The notes under the pieces are model-generated. The model was given only the letters and a program-made list of their open reading frames with translations. It was not told the origin of the DNA and did no database searches. Position numbers and translations under genes: made by a program. Positions 32,967 to 42,159 of a DNA stretch of 64,000 nucleotides are shown here, piece after piece (within the stretch, counting starts at the first letter, position 1; every line of letters starts with the position of its first letter). The DNA comes from Hominilimicola fabiformis (GTDB lineage Bacteria > Bacillota > Clostridia > UBA1381), in contig NZ_JAJEQM010000015.1 in the NCBI RefSeq assembly GCF_020687385.1, positions 1 through 64,000 on the forward strand. Direction: 5' to 3'.

Positions 32967-35564
32967 TTATTTTCTGATCATTTTCAAAATTTGCACAATC
33001 ACGAATGTACCGAGCGACAATCCGTAAACCGTCAACAGTTCCGCAATCGTAAGCGGTGCAACCGCAAATATACCTTGCAGTGCAGGTACAAGTAATACGG
33101 CATTTAAAAGCACAAATCCAACAAAAAACGCACCTATCATACTTTTATTGTTCCACATCTTTTTTGTAAACCAAACAGGTTTATCCGATTTACAATTAAA
33201 GCCATGTACAAGTCTTGACAGACACAACGTTGAAAAAGCCATTGTACTTGCAACTTCGGCATTCCTCAAAAATCCGACATAAAACGCAATCATAGTCATA
33301 ACACCTATCACAATGCCCTCAACACATATATTTGTAAGTACCTTTTTTGTAAGTATAGATTGATTTTTCGGTCGCGGCTTTTCATTCATAACATCACTGC
33401 TGTGCGGTTCAACACCGAGCGCAATCGCAGGCAAACTGTCCGTAAGCAAGTTTATAAACAACAGATGCACCGCTTTAAACGGAACAGGCAACGCCATAAA
33501 TGACGCATACAATACCGCAAGTATACCTGCCGTATTACCCGAAAGCAAGAATTGAATTGCACGTTGAATATTTCTGTACAGATTACGTCCGTTTTCGATT
33601 GCCTTGACTATCGTTGCAAAATTATCGTCCGTAAGCACCATTGACGCGGCGTCTTTTGCCACTTCACTGCCCGTTATACCCATTGCCACACCTATATCCG
33701 CCTGTTTAAGTGCCGGTGCGTCATTCACTCCGTCACCGGTCATTGAAACGATGTAGCCTTTTCTCTGCCATGCGCTGACTATTCTTATTTTATGTTCAGG
33801 CGAAACTCGCGCATAAACCGACACGTCCGAAACAAATTCATCAAGTTCTTCATCTGACAGATTTTCAATCTCTCTGCCCTCTACCGCACGGCCGTTATCA
33901 TCCAATATACCGATTTTTCTTGCAATCGCCGACGCGGTCACAAGGTGGTCGCCGGTTATCATTATAGGACGTATTCCGGCGGTTTTACATTTTCTTACTG
34001 CCTCTGCACTTTCTTCTCTAGGCGGGTCTTGCATTGCAACAAGTCCTAGCAAGATATAGTCCTTTTCATCGTCAACGCTTATGTCGACTGTATCAACGTC
34101 ACGTTCGCACACAGCAAGTACACGAAGTCCCATTTGAGAAAATTCCGTATTAACTTTCTTTAACTCTGCCAAATCTTCGGCAGTAAACGGTCTTTTTCCG
34201 TCCATAGTTTTGACTTCATCAATTCTGCCCGACAAAACGTCAACCGCACCTTTTGTCAGCATTTTATAATTGTCGCCGATTTTATGAACGGTACTCATCA
34301 ATTTTCTGTCTGAATCAAAAGGAATTTCACCCAAACGCTGATATTTTTCACGCATTTTTTCAACAGGCAAATCATGCTTTTCCGAAAAATTCACAAGCGC
34401 AATTTCTGTCGGATCACCGATTTCCTGACCTTCTTTTTGAACGGAGTCGTTACACAATGCACCGTCTATTATAAGCTGACCTTGACGTGCATTGATTTCA
34501 TCGTCCTTATCAATAATTTGACCGTCAAAATAAATTTTTTGAACAGTCATTTTATTTTGCGTAAGCGTACCCGTTTTGTCCGAACAAATTATAGAAACAC
34601 TGCCCAATCCCTCAACTGCCTGCAATTTTCGTATAATCGCATTTTCTTTTGCAAGTTTCTGTGTTCCGACTGACAAAACTATCGTAACAATCGAGCTTAA
34701 AGCCTCCGGAATTGCCGCAACGGCAAGTGCAACCGCAAACACAAATGCGTCCGTAAACACTGTCAAATTTATACCGTCACTGCGGAACAGTTCCAAACCC
34801 AAAACAATAACGCATATTCCGATTATGATAAGCGACAGCTTTTTACCGAAATTATCAAGGCTTTCCTGCAACGGCGTTTTCTTTTCCTGCGTACTTTTTA
34901 ACAGTGACGCAATTTTGCCGATTTCGGTTTCCATACCGACTGACGTTACAACCATTTTCGCTCTGCCGTAAGTCGCAAAACTTCCCGAATACAGCATATT
35001 CACTCTGTCACCGAGCGGTTTTTCGCCGTCAAGTACGGTTTCCTGTTTTTCGACAGGCTCACTCTCGCCGGTCATCGCACTTTCATCAACCTTCAAGGAC
35101 GCATTTTCAATTATACGTCCGTCCGAACAGACGTAATCACCTGCTTCAATGACCACAACATCGCCTACTGTCACATCTTTTCCCTCAACGACTTTTATTT
35201 CACCGTCACGGATAACCTTTGCAGTCGGTGCAGACATTTCTTTAAGACTGTCAAGCGACTGTTCCGCTTTGATATGCTGTACAGTACCCAAAATCGCATT
35301 TATCGTTATAACTACAAATATTACGATCGCACTTTCTATATCGCCGAGCACACCGGATATAATCGCCGCAATAATAAGAATTATAACAAGAAAATCCTTG
35401 TACTGCTCCAAAAACAATATAAACGGATTTTTCTTTTTACCCTCCGCAAGTTCGTTTTTGCCGTACTTTTTCTGATTTTCCTTTGCTTGATTTTGCGTAA
35501 GACCATTTTCATCAGTCCCGAGCATTTTAAGCACATCTTCTTTTTTCATTTGATATGGGTTCAT
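32967..35564 (-). CDS. P2A-type cation ATPase, probable Mn2+/Ca2+ exporter
   Basis: An 865-residue P-type ATPase. It has an N-terminal cation-ATPase domain, 'DESAMTGESEPV' (actuator), the phosphorylation site 'CSDKTGTLTQNKM', the hinge 'GDGVNDAPALKQADIGVAMG' and about ten membrane segments. It looks like the Ca2+-transporting (PMR1/YloB) group. A yybP-ykoY riboswitch in its leader points to manganese export, as with the lactococcal P-type ATPase YoaB. The start at ATG 35564 has GGAGGA eight bases upstream; frame upstream of it overlaps the riboswitch terminator. Confidence 0.92.
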   Translation of the reverse strand: MNPYQMKKEDVLKMLGTDENGLTQNQAKENQKKYGKNELAEGKKKNPFILFLEQYKDFLVIILIIAAIISGVLGDIESAIVIFVVITINAILGTVQHIKAEQSLDSLKEMSAPTAKVIRDGEIKVVEGKDVTVGDVVVIEAGDYVCSDGRIIENASLKVDESAMTGESEPVEKQETVLDGEKPLGDRVNMLYSGSFATYGRAKMVVTSVGMETEIGKIASLLKSTQEKKTPLQESLDNFGKKLSLIIIGICVIVLGLELFRSDGINLTVFTDAFVFAVALAVAAIPEALSSIVTIVLSVGTQKLAKENAIIRKLQAVEGLGSVSIICSDKTGTLTQNKMTVQKIYFDGQIIDKDDEINARQGQLIIDGALCNDSVQKEGQEIGDPTEIALVNFSEKHDLPVEKMREKYQRLGEIPFDSDRKLMSTVHKIGDNYKMLTKGAVDVLSGRIDEVKTMDGKRPFTAEDLAELKKVNTEFSQMGLRVLAVCERDVDTVDISVDDEKDYILLGLVAMQDPPREESAEAVRKCKTAGIRPIMITGDHLVTASAIARKIGILDDNGRAVEGREIENLSDEELDEFVSDVSVYARVSPEHKIRIVSAWQRKGYIVSMTGDGVNDAPALKQADIGVAMGITGSEVAKDAASMVLTDDNFATIVKAIENGRNLYRNIQRAIQFLLSGNTAGILAVLYASFMALPVPFKAVHLLFINLLTDSLPAIALGVEPHSSDVMNEKPRPKNQSILTKKVLTNICVEGIVIGVMTMIAFYVGFLRNAEVASTMAFSTLCLSRLVHGFNCKSDKPVWFTKKMWNNKSMIGAFFVGFVLLNAVLLVPALQGIFAVAPLTIAELLTVYGLSLGTFVIVQILKMIRK

Positions 35565-35598
35565 AATCAATTCCTCCATCTTCTCACTTATGCCGCAA

Positions 35599-35658
35599 AC
35601 AAAAAAGCAAGACTTTTTATTGCAGCACAAAAAATTATCTGCAATAAAAGTCTTGCTT
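35599..35658 (-). terminator. Riboswitch-controlled terminator
   Basis: A roughly 20-bp hairpin with one bulged base (35605-35625 with 35639-35658), followed by TTTTTTG on the minus strand. Its 5' arm contains the 3' strand of riboswitch stem P1, so aptamer folding and termination exclude each other. Confidence 0.85.
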
Positions 35659-35743
35659 CGTAGAATATGATACGGTTCTTCCGAACGTGTATTGACGACA
35701 TCATATTACGCATATAAAATGCGCAAGCTACTCCCCTTTATTG
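35642..35743 (-). ncRNA. yybP-ykoY (Mn2+) riboswitch aptamer
   Basis: Read leftward, it carries the two conserved loop sequences of this class: AAAGGGGAGTAGC at the 5' side and GAAGCAAGACTTTT at the 3' side, plus the junction GTCGTCAATAC. P1 is CAATAAAG pairing with CTTTTATTG (one bulge). The layout matches the lactococcal yybP-ykoY RNA as I remember it. Manganese binding should stabilise P1 and block the terminator, so this is an ON switch for the ATPase gene. Confidence 0.88.
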
Positions 35744-35748
35744 ATTGT

Positions 35749-35777
35749 ATAATATCATATTATTACCAAACTGTCAA
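35749..35777 (-). promoter_or_regulatory. Promoter of the riboswitch-ATPase unit
   Basis: Read leftward: TTGACA (35772-35777), 17-base spacer ending TGA (extended -10), TATTAT (35749-35754). Transcription would start just before P1. Confidence 0.8.
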
Positions 35778-35792
35778 CTGCATATTCTAAAT

Positions 35793-36725
35793 TTATTCGG
35801 CAATTATACTTCCGTCACGTCCGAACATACTTCCGATATTGATATTACCGAAATTATCAACTTTTTTACCGTCCATAAGGAATTGAACACGCTGAATGCT
35901 GTCAAGTTCGGTAAGCGAATCAACGATTGAATATATCGTCATTTTCTCTTTTTCCGCAGTACCCGAATTTTTATCGGTAAAATTAGCTTTGAAATTTACA
36001 AAACAAATATTATCCGAAGTTTCCACACTCAAAAGTACGGTATCCTTGCTGAGCGGTACTGACAGTTCCTTGTTTTCGGGACCTTTGATAAGTTCATTTA
36101 TAATATATTGTGCCAAAGGTTGTTGGTCGGTGACTTTAATCGTTCTTGTTTCCATAACAAGCTTGTTGCCGTCTTTATTTGGAAAATACAATGCAATTTC
36201 ACGCGTTTCGCTGTTATATGTATCGGTTGGCAGATTAATGTCCTGATTTCGCAAATACCCTATAATCGAGCCGTCCGCCGTTGCAACATCCTTGCCCTCA
36301 ACAATTACTTTAACACTGTCAACACTGCTGATTGCACACAACGATTTCACAACTGCATAAACCGCAAGCACATCTTTTGTATTGTCGCCTGTCAAAAATT
36401 CACCTGAAAAGTTTACAACAATATTACCGGAATCAACGTCGTTAAGCGACAGCAACTTCGTATTTTTTTCAATAATTTTCATATAACGGCTGTTGTCGGG
36501 ACCTTTCATAAGTGCCTCAATTACAGACTCCGCAAGTTCCTTATCGTCCTTATATTTAATTTCACGATTTTCCATAACTATCGAAGTCGCCGTTTCATTA
36601 AAGAAATACAGTTCACTGTTGTAGCGATAACTGCCGTAATCTTTTTTTATAAGTATTCCGACAACCGCCGCCACTGTCAGCACCGCAACCGCAACGATAG
36701 CTATTACTCCCTTTTTACTTTTCAT
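35793..36725 (-). CDS. Membrane-anchored protein with two GerMN domains
   Basis: A 310-residue protein with one N-terminal anchor (about 5-27) and two GerMN (sporulation/germination) domains of about 120 residues. Each shows the pattern 'ELAESVIEALMKGPDNS' / 'PLAQYIINELIKGPENK' followed by 'DVDSGNIVVNFSGEF' / 'ETSDNICFVNFKANF'. The function is probably extracytoplasmic, linked to the wall. It overlaps the kinase gene by 11 bases, with GGAGG before the ATG at 36725, so it is likely an accessory of the two-component system. Confidence 0.88.
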   Translation of the reverse strand: MKSKKGVIAIVAVAVLTVAAVVGILIKKDYGSYRYNSELYFFNETATSIVMENREIKYKDDKELAESVIEALMKGPDNSRYMKIIEKNTKLLSLNDVDSGNIVVNFSGEFLTGDNTKDVLAVYAVVKSLCAISSVDSVKVIVEGKDVATADGSIIGYLRNQDINLPTDTYNSETREIALYFPNKDGNKLVMETRTIKVTDQQPLAQYIINELIKGPENKELSVPLSKDTVLLSVETSDNICFVNFKANFTDKNSGTAEKEKMTIYSIVDSLTELDSIQRVQFLMDGKKVDNFGNINIGSMFGRDGSIIAE

Positions 36726-38199
36726 TCTGTCCTCCAATAGTAATCTTGTAAGGTAAACGTATTGTGAATACACTGCCTATATCCGACACATTTGCAACGT
36801 CTATAGTACCGTTATGCATAAGTACGGCCTCTTTTGTGATAGCAAGTCCAAGACCCGTTCCGCCGGTATCTCTCGCTCTCGAATCGTCAAGTCTGTAAAA
36901 ACGTTCAAATATTCTGTCACGCTCGCCCTCCGGTATTCCCGGACCGTTGTCCTCAATTTTTATTGTCAGACAGTCATTGTCTGCCGTAAGGTCGATATGG
37001 ACAAAACCGCCCTCCGGCGAATATTTAATCGCATTATCCGCGATATTGTATATCGCCTCATACATTTTGTCATAGTCAAGTAAAATCGGGCTAAATTCTG
37101 TCTGATGATTGTCAACATATATAACAATATCCTTTGCATTCGCAATCGGTGTAAGTTTTTTTACAACCTGACTTATAAGCATCTTAATATCGACTTCTTC
37201 AAGTTTCAGCGAATTACCGCCTGCGTCAAGTTTTGTAAGCACAAGCAGTCTTTCGACAATTCTTGTAAGTCTGTCAACCTCGTCCGACATATCGCCGAGG
37301 AATTCCTTTACCATAGCCGGATCGGGATTTTCCGCCGCAACAAGACTGTCGCATATAAGTTTTATGCCAGCCATAGGGGTTTTAAGTTCGTGTGACGCGT
37401 CCGAAACAAACTTACGTCTTTTTTCTTCCAAAAGTTCAAGTTCGTCACACATATAATTAAGCATTTGTGCCATTTGTGCGATCTCATTATGACCTTTAAC
37501 TTCAACATGCTTTGAGAAATTACCCTTTGAAATTTCCTTTGCAACGGCAATAAATTCTTCAATCGGTGACGTTATAATATAGCTCATACCCAAACTAAGC
37601 ATACCGATAAGAATTACAATAAGCGTACTGAAAACTATAAGACTGTTCCTTGTCGTTCGGACTGTATCATCAATCGTGTTTATCGATTCTGCCAAATACA
37701 CACTTCCGATTATTTCACCGCCGAATGTTACAGGCACCGCAACGCTTATAAGACGCATATTGTTTTCGCCTGTCGTTATAATATCGGCTTGTTCGCCGTC
37801 AAGCGCACGTTTTAAAACGTCACGCATAAAAACCTTGCCGATAAGCTGTGATTCTTCGTTCGTGTCATACAAAACCGAATACGATTTATTTGTCACAACA
37901 CCTCTTATATTCGTACCTGCAAGGCTTCGCTCAACAACATCCGAAAACTTTTGAGCCGAAGTTGCAGATGTATCGCTTCCCCATACGTCCGCAATGGTTT
38001 CAGATATAATATTCGCCTTTGCAAACATATTTATCGTTTCCGTACTGTACAGATTCTCGCTAAGCAGACTGATTATATAAATACTCATCAAAACAAGCGT
38101 TGTAACAATAATTGCAAGATAAGTTGCAATCATCGTAAAACGCATTGAATTGGTGATGTTTTTAATCTTTTCCTTAATCCTTCTTATAATAGTAACCAA
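36715..38199 (-). CDS. Sensor histidine kinase
   Basis: About 494 residues. Membrane segments (about 22-45 and 186-208) enclose an extracytoplasmic sensor of dCACHE/PAS-like size. A HAMP domain follows (about 208-260), then HisKA with phospho-accepting His270 in 'DASHELKTPMAG', and an ATPase domain with 'NIADNAIKYSPEGG' and 'GTGLGLAI'. It resembles PhoR/ResE/WalK kinases. The start is uncertain: the TTG at 38199 abuts GGGGAG, and the next ATG is at 38145 with no good site. It overlaps the regulator gene. Confidence 0.9.
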   Translation of the reverse strand: MVTIIRRIKEKIKNITNSMRFTMIATYLAIIVTTLVLMSIYIISLLSENLYSTETINMFAKANIISETIADVWGSDTSATSAQKFSDVVERSLAGTNIRGVVTNKSYSVLYDTNEESQLIGKVFMRDVLKRALDGEQADIITTGENNMRLISVAVPVTFGGEIIGSVYLAESINTIDDTVRTTRNSLIVFSTLIVILIGMLSLGMSYIITSPIEEFIAVAKEISKGNFSKHVEVKGHNEIAQMAQMLNYMCDELELLEEKRRKFVSDASHELKTPMAGIKLICDSLVAAENPDPAMVKEFLGDMSDEVDRLTRIVERLLVLTKLDAGGNSLKLEEVDIKMLISQVVKKLTPIANAKDIVIYVDNHQTEFSPILLDYDKMYEAIYNIADNAIKYSPEGGFVHIDLTADNDCLTIKIEDNGPGIPEGERDRIFERFYRLDDSRARDTGGTGLGLAITKEAVLMHNGTIDVANVSDIGSVFTIRLPYKITIGGQNEK

Positions 38200-38857
38200 C
38201 TCCCCACTTTGTCTTTATATATGAAGGCTCGGCAGGATTTTTCTCAATTTTTTCTCTAAGCCTTCTTATATGAACGTCAACCGTTCGTACATCACCCGGA
38301 TAATCAAATCCCCACGCTATATCCAAAAGATTTTCTCTTGTATAAACCTTACCCGGATTTCTCATAAACAGTTCCAAAAGGTCAAATTCCTTGCTTGTAA
38401 GTTCAATAACCTTATCGTTTATCACAACACGTCTGAAATTATAGTCCAAAGTTATATCGCCCGATATGATAAGCTTGTCCCTTTCGCCTTTCGGTGCAGG
38501 ATTTACTCTGCGCAAAATCGCCTTAATTCTTGCCGTAACCTCACGAATATTAAAAGGCTTGGTTATATAATCGTCCGCACCGTATTCAAGTCCGAGTATC
38601 TTATCTATATCTTCACTTTTCGCCGTAACCATAATTATAGGTACATTTGAAAAACTTCTTATCGTACGGCATACGGTAAATCCGTCCACTTTCGGCAACA
38701 TCAAATCAAGCAAAATCAAGTCTATACTTTCATCATGCGCAAGACGAATAGCCTCCTCACCGTCAAATGCAGTCACTACCGCATAACCGTCTTGCTCAAG
38801 GTTAAACTTTATACCTTTCACCAAAAGTTTTTCGTCATCTACCACTAATATTTTCAT
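38174..38857 (-). CDS. OmpR-family response regulator
   Basis: A 227-residue regulator: receiver domain with acidic 'VDDEKLL', phospho-acceptor Asp in 'LILLDLMLPKVDG' and Lys in 'YITKPFNIRE', then a winged-helix DNA-binding domain ('ELTSKEFDLLELF', 'VDVHIRRLREKIE'). It pairs with the overlapping histidine kinase. It is WalR/PhoP-like, but which regulon it controls cannot be read here. The ATG at 38857 is preferred over one at 38866 because AAAGG sits at a proper distance. Confidence 0.93.
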   Translation of the reverse strand: MKILVVDDEKLLVKGIKFNLEQDGYAVVTAFDGEEAIRLAHDESIDLILLDLMLPKVDGFTVCRTIRSFSNVPIIMVTAKSEDIDKILGLEYGADDYITKPFNIREVTARIKAILRRVNPAPKGERDKLIISGDITLDYNFRRVVINDKVIELTSKEFDLLELFMRNPGKVYTRENLLDIAWGFDYPGDVRTVDVHIRRLREKIEKNPAEPSYIKTKWGVGYYYKKD

Positions 38858-38909
38858 CTGTCCCATCCTTTCAACTCACTGTAATATTTATATTAATTAA
38901 AAAACAGAT

Positions 38910-39275
38910 TTATTCTACCGAAATATATTCCTTAATATCCTCAAATTTCTTCTCACTTATTCCCGACACCTTCATTATCTCCTCTATTGACATAAAAGGA
39001 CCGTTTTCCTGTCTGTATTTGATAATTCTTTCAGACATTTTCTCTCCGATACCTTTCAGCTTTACAAGCTGTTCTGTATCTGCGGAATTGATATTGATTT
39101 TCCCGTCGGTGACTTCTTTCGTGTCCGATTCATACGGAATATAATCCTCCGTTGCCACGGTTTCCATAACAAAAGCGTCTTTTTCAAAGTGTTCAACGGC
39201 AAATCCGCCCAAAACCAACAATACAAAAATGATTATGTATAAGAATATTTTTGTTTTTTTATTCAAAACTAACAT
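38910..39275 (-). CDS. ComEA-type helix-hairpin-helix protein
   Basis: A 121-residue protein with one N-terminal membrane segment (about 8-26) and a C-terminal ComEA-type double helix-hairpin-helix ('ININSADTEQLVKLKGIGEKMSERII', about 58-83, then 'IMKVSGISEKKFEDI'). ComEA binds DNA outside the membrane in transformation. No other com genes are present, so DNA uptake is not shown. It lies 52 bases upstream of the response regulator gene in the same direction. Confidence 0.88.
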   Translation of the reverse strand: MLVLNKKTKIFLYIIIFVLLVLGGFAVEHFEKDAFVMETVATEDYIPYESDTKEVTDGKININSADTEQLVKLKGIGEKMSERIIKYRQENGPFMSIEEIMKVSGISEKKFEDIKEYISVE

Positions 39276-39364
39276 TTTGCTACCTCTGAAAATGTGTTAT
39301 ATTAATAGTATAACATAAATTTTTCATTTTTTCATCTTTTTTTATGAATTTAAAAAAAATTTTA

Positions 39365-39393
39365 TTGCAATATAATTAGAATTTCGATATAAT
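39365..39393 (+). promoter_or_regulatory. Promoter of the D,D-carboxypeptidase gene
   Basis: TTGCAA (39365-39370), 17-base spacer, TATAAT (39388-39393). The boxes are identical to those of the promoter at 3359-3387. Confidence 0.8.
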
Positions 39394-39455
39394 AGTAAAT
39401 TGAGATATAATGTATTAAAATTAGAATATAGATTTATGGAGGCAATGATACTATA

Positions 39456-41162
39456 ATGAAAAAGAAAAGGTTAATTTCTTTACTGCTTGCGGCATTTATA
39501 ACGGTTATGCCGCTATCATTTTCTTTTGCGGCACCGACTCCGGAGCCGACTGCTGATAACACAACTTCAACCGTGACTTCACCTGACGGAACAACCAGAA
39601 CAGTAACTTCCGACGGCAATGATGTAAAATCAACACCAAAGGCAACCGAAAGCACAGATACATCAAGCGATACGGAAACGACATCCGCAACCGAAACACC
39701 GTCAGATACTTCATCGGATACATCAAGCACATCTGATACAACTTCGCAAAGCGATACAGATACAACATCGCAAAACGCAAATTCACTTCCGGACGGCGTA
39801 ACTATGGAAGATCCGTCACTTACGCCTCCGAACGTGCAGTATGCACAGTCCGCACTTCTTATGGATATGGCGTCGGGACGAGTTTTATACAGCAAAAACC
39901 TTGATGAAAGAGTTTACCCGGCAAGTACAACAAAGATTATGACAGCTATACTTGCACTTGAAATGGGTAATATGGACGATACGGTAACCGCCACATATGA
40001 CGCGCTGAAATCAATAACTCTTGAAGATTCTCATATGGGTATACTTACCGGCGAGGAACTTACTTTAGACCAACTTGTAAAAGGTATGCTTGTATACAGT
40101 GCCAATGATGCGGCAAATGTTATTGCAATTCACATTGCAGGCTCACTGGACGCATTTGTCGATTTGATGAATCAAAAGGCACAGGAATTAGGAATGACAG
40201 GCACACACTTCGTAAATCCTTGCGGTTCACATGACGATAACCACTATACAACGGCTCGCGACCTTGCAATACTTTCAAAGTACGCAATGAAAAACGATCA
40301 ATTCCGTGAAATTGTAAAAATGCCTATATACAAAATTCCGGCAACAAATAAGTATGCATCAGAGCGTATTCTTGTAAATACAAACCTGTTCCTCGGAACA
40401 TCACGTTCGACTTACTACTATTACCCACCGGCAATAGGTATTAAAACAGGTCACACCTCACAAGCCGGATACTGTCTTGTATCAGCCGCTTCATATAACG
40501 ATACCGAATTTCTTGCAATCGTTATGAATTGTAAAAACGTAGATACAAAGGAACAGGCTTATTCATATATTGATTCAAAGGCTTTGTTCAATTTTGGTTT
40601 TGATAATTACACACATCAACCGCTTGCGGCAGTCGGAGATATAGTTTCCGATTCAAAGGTTTATGAGGCAAAACAGGATATGCGTGTTGCTGTAACTGTC
40701 GAAAACGACGTGTCAGCACTTATTCCGAGCGGTGAAGGCAATGCAGAGCAAATAACAACAAATATCGATATGCCCGAAAAATTAGAGGCACCTATTACAA
40801 AAGGTGACGTACTTGGTACAGTGACATATTCATATAAAGGTATTGAAGTCGGTTCGGCTAACCTTATCGCAACAAATGATGTTGAAAGAAATAATATTCT
40901 TCACGTATTCCACCTTGTGTTAAAGGTTATAACAAGTCCGTTCTTCTTCATTCCGGCAATACTTCTTATACTTCTTATTATGTACGCAAGATATCAAAAG
41001 AAGAAACGTGAAAGACAAAGACGTATTCAGCAGTTAAAGAAAAACAGACAGCGTTCATCATCGGAAAATGAAACAGGTACACGCACCCCAAACAGAAACG
41101 CGTCAAGAACAGAAAGAATTGACCGCGAAACAAAAGGTTCAAATTCAAGATACAGAAGATAA
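39456..41162 (+). CDS. D-alanyl-D-alanine carboxypeptidase
   Basis: A 568-residue penicillin-binding protein of the DacF/PBP5 class. It has a signal peptide (about 1-25), a Ser/Thr/Asp-rich spacer (about 26-120), and a peptidase domain with SxxK 'STTK', SxN 'SAN' and 'KTGHT'. A C-terminal domain, a membrane segment (about 493-512) and a very basic tail end the protein. It trims wall pentapeptides. The GGAGG is 13 bases from the ATG; a four-codon frame (39445-39456) lies between and ends in TAATG. The long spacer and transmembrane C-terminus are unusual for DacF. Confidence 0.93.
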   Translation: MKKKRLISLLLAAFITVMPLSFSFAAPTPEPTADNTTSTVTSPDGTTRTVTSDGNDVKSTPKATESTDTSSDTETTSATETPSDTSSDTSSTSDTTSQSDTDTTSQNANSLPDGVTMEDPSLTPPNVQYAQSALLMDMASGRVLYSKNLDERVYPASTTKIMTAILALEMGNMDDTVTATYDALKSITLEDSHMGILTGEELTLDQLVKGMLVYSANDAANVIAIHIAGSLDAFVDLMNQKAQELGMTGTHFVNPCGSHDDNHYTTARDLAILSKYAMKNDQFREIVKMPIYKIPATNKYASERILVNTNLFLGTSRSTYYYYPPAIGIKTGHTSQAGYCLVSAASYNDTEFLAIVMNCKNVDTKEQAYSYIDSKALFNFGFDNYTHQPLAAVGDIVSDSKVYEAKQDMRVAVTVENDVSALIPSGEGNAEQITTNIDMPEKLEAPITKGDVLGTVTYSYKGIEVGSANLIATNDVERNNILHVFHLVLKVITSPFFFIPAILLILLIMYARYQKKKRERQRRIQQLKKNRQRSSSENETGTRTPNRNASRTERIDRETKGSNSRYRR

Positions 41163-41169
41163 AACACAA

Positions 41170-41195
41170 AAAGAGGTGCAATCGCACCTCTTTTA
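41170..41195. terminator. Bidirectional terminator between carboxypeptidase and miaA
   Basis: Eleven-bp perfect arms (41170-41180, 41185-41195) with an AATC loop and T runs on both strands. Confidence 0.85.
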
Positions 41196-41214
41196 AATTA
41201 CTTATTTTACCTAT

Positions 41215-42159
41215 CTATTTCAAAAATTCATCAATTAACTTTTTCGATTCTTCAAAAGGATTTTTACTGCTTACATAATGTATCCTATCGTCACGTCTGA
41301 ACCATGTAAGCTGACGTTTGGCATAACGGCGGGAGCTTTGCTTTATGAGTTCTACGGCATCTTCAAGGCTCATTTTACCGTCATAATAGTCCATAATTTC
41401 TTTATAGCCTATACCCTTCATTGAATTTAATTCCTTCGTATAGCCCATATCCATAAGACCTTTAACTTCCTCCAAAAGTCCGCTTTTTATCATAATATCG
41501 ACACGTCTGTTTATTCTGTCATACAGTACGTCCCTATCCCAATCAATACAAATCATAAGCGGATTATATCGGCTTTCAACTCGCTTTGTTTCCTCTTGGT
41601 GTTTAGAAATCGGTTTGCCTGTCGTTTTATAAAACTCTATCGCACGAATAATACGTCTGACGTTATTAGGGTGCAGTCTTTCAGCCGACTCCTTATCAAA
41701 TTCCGCAAGCATTTCAAGCAAATATTCACTGCCTTTTTCCTCTGCCGTCTTTTGCAGTTTTTCACGAAGTTCGTAATCAGTGTCAATCTCACCGAATGTA
41801 ACGTCATTTACAACAGAATTTATATAAAGTCCAGTACCGCCTGCCATTACGGCAATTTTGCCGCGGCTGGTAATATCGGCGATAGTCTTATGTGCAAGCT
41901 CGGTATAATCCGCAACACTGAACTCATCATCAGGTTCAAGAAAACCGATAAGATGATGAACGGCTTGACTCATTTCTTCCGCAGTCGGTTTTGCCGAGCC
42001 TATATCCATATATTTATAAATCTGCATACTGTCGGCACTGACGATTTCACCGCCGCCATAATTTGCAATATCAATCGCAAGTGCCGTTTTTCCCGATGCG
42101 GTCGGTCCGACAACAACAATAAGAGGTATCTTAGACAATTCTCTTAAACTCCTTTTCAA
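41215..42159 (-). CDS. miaA: tRNA dimethylallyltransferase
   Basis: A 314-residue enzyme that adds the isopentenyl group to A37 of tRNAs reading UNN codons. The P-loop 'VVGPTASGKTALA' (about 16-28) and 'ISADSMQIYKYMDIGSAKP'-type motif ('VSADSMQIYKYMDIGSAKP', about 40-58) are diagnostic. It acts before MiaB, whose gene lies upstream in the same cluster. It overlaps mutL by 29 bases. Confidence 0.96.
   Translation of the reverse strand: MKRSLRELSKIPLIVVVGPTASGKTALAIDIANYGGGEIVSADSMQIYKYMDIGSAKPTAEEMSQAVHHLIGFLEPDDEFSVADYTELAHKTIADITSRGKIAVMAGGTGLYINSVVNDVTFGEIDTDYELREKLQKTAEEKGSEYLLEMLAEFDKESAERLHPNNVRRIIRAIEFYKTTGKPISKHQEETKRVESRYNPLMICIDWDRDVLYDRINRRVDIMIKSGLLEEVKGLMDMGYTKELNSMKGIGYKEIMDYYDGKMSLEDAVELIKQSSRRYAKRQLTWFRRDDRIHYVSSKNPFEESKKLIDEFLK

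Noticed and set aside
39295-39313. Inverted repeat GTTATA/TATAAC upstream of the ComEA gene as an operator
   Set aside because: Six AT-only bases per arm in AT-rich DNA; too weak to claim.
39434-39895. A 153-codon minus-strand frame over the carboxypeptidase spacer
   Set aside because: It mirrors the Ser/Thr/Asp-rich low-complexity coding strand and has no start signals.
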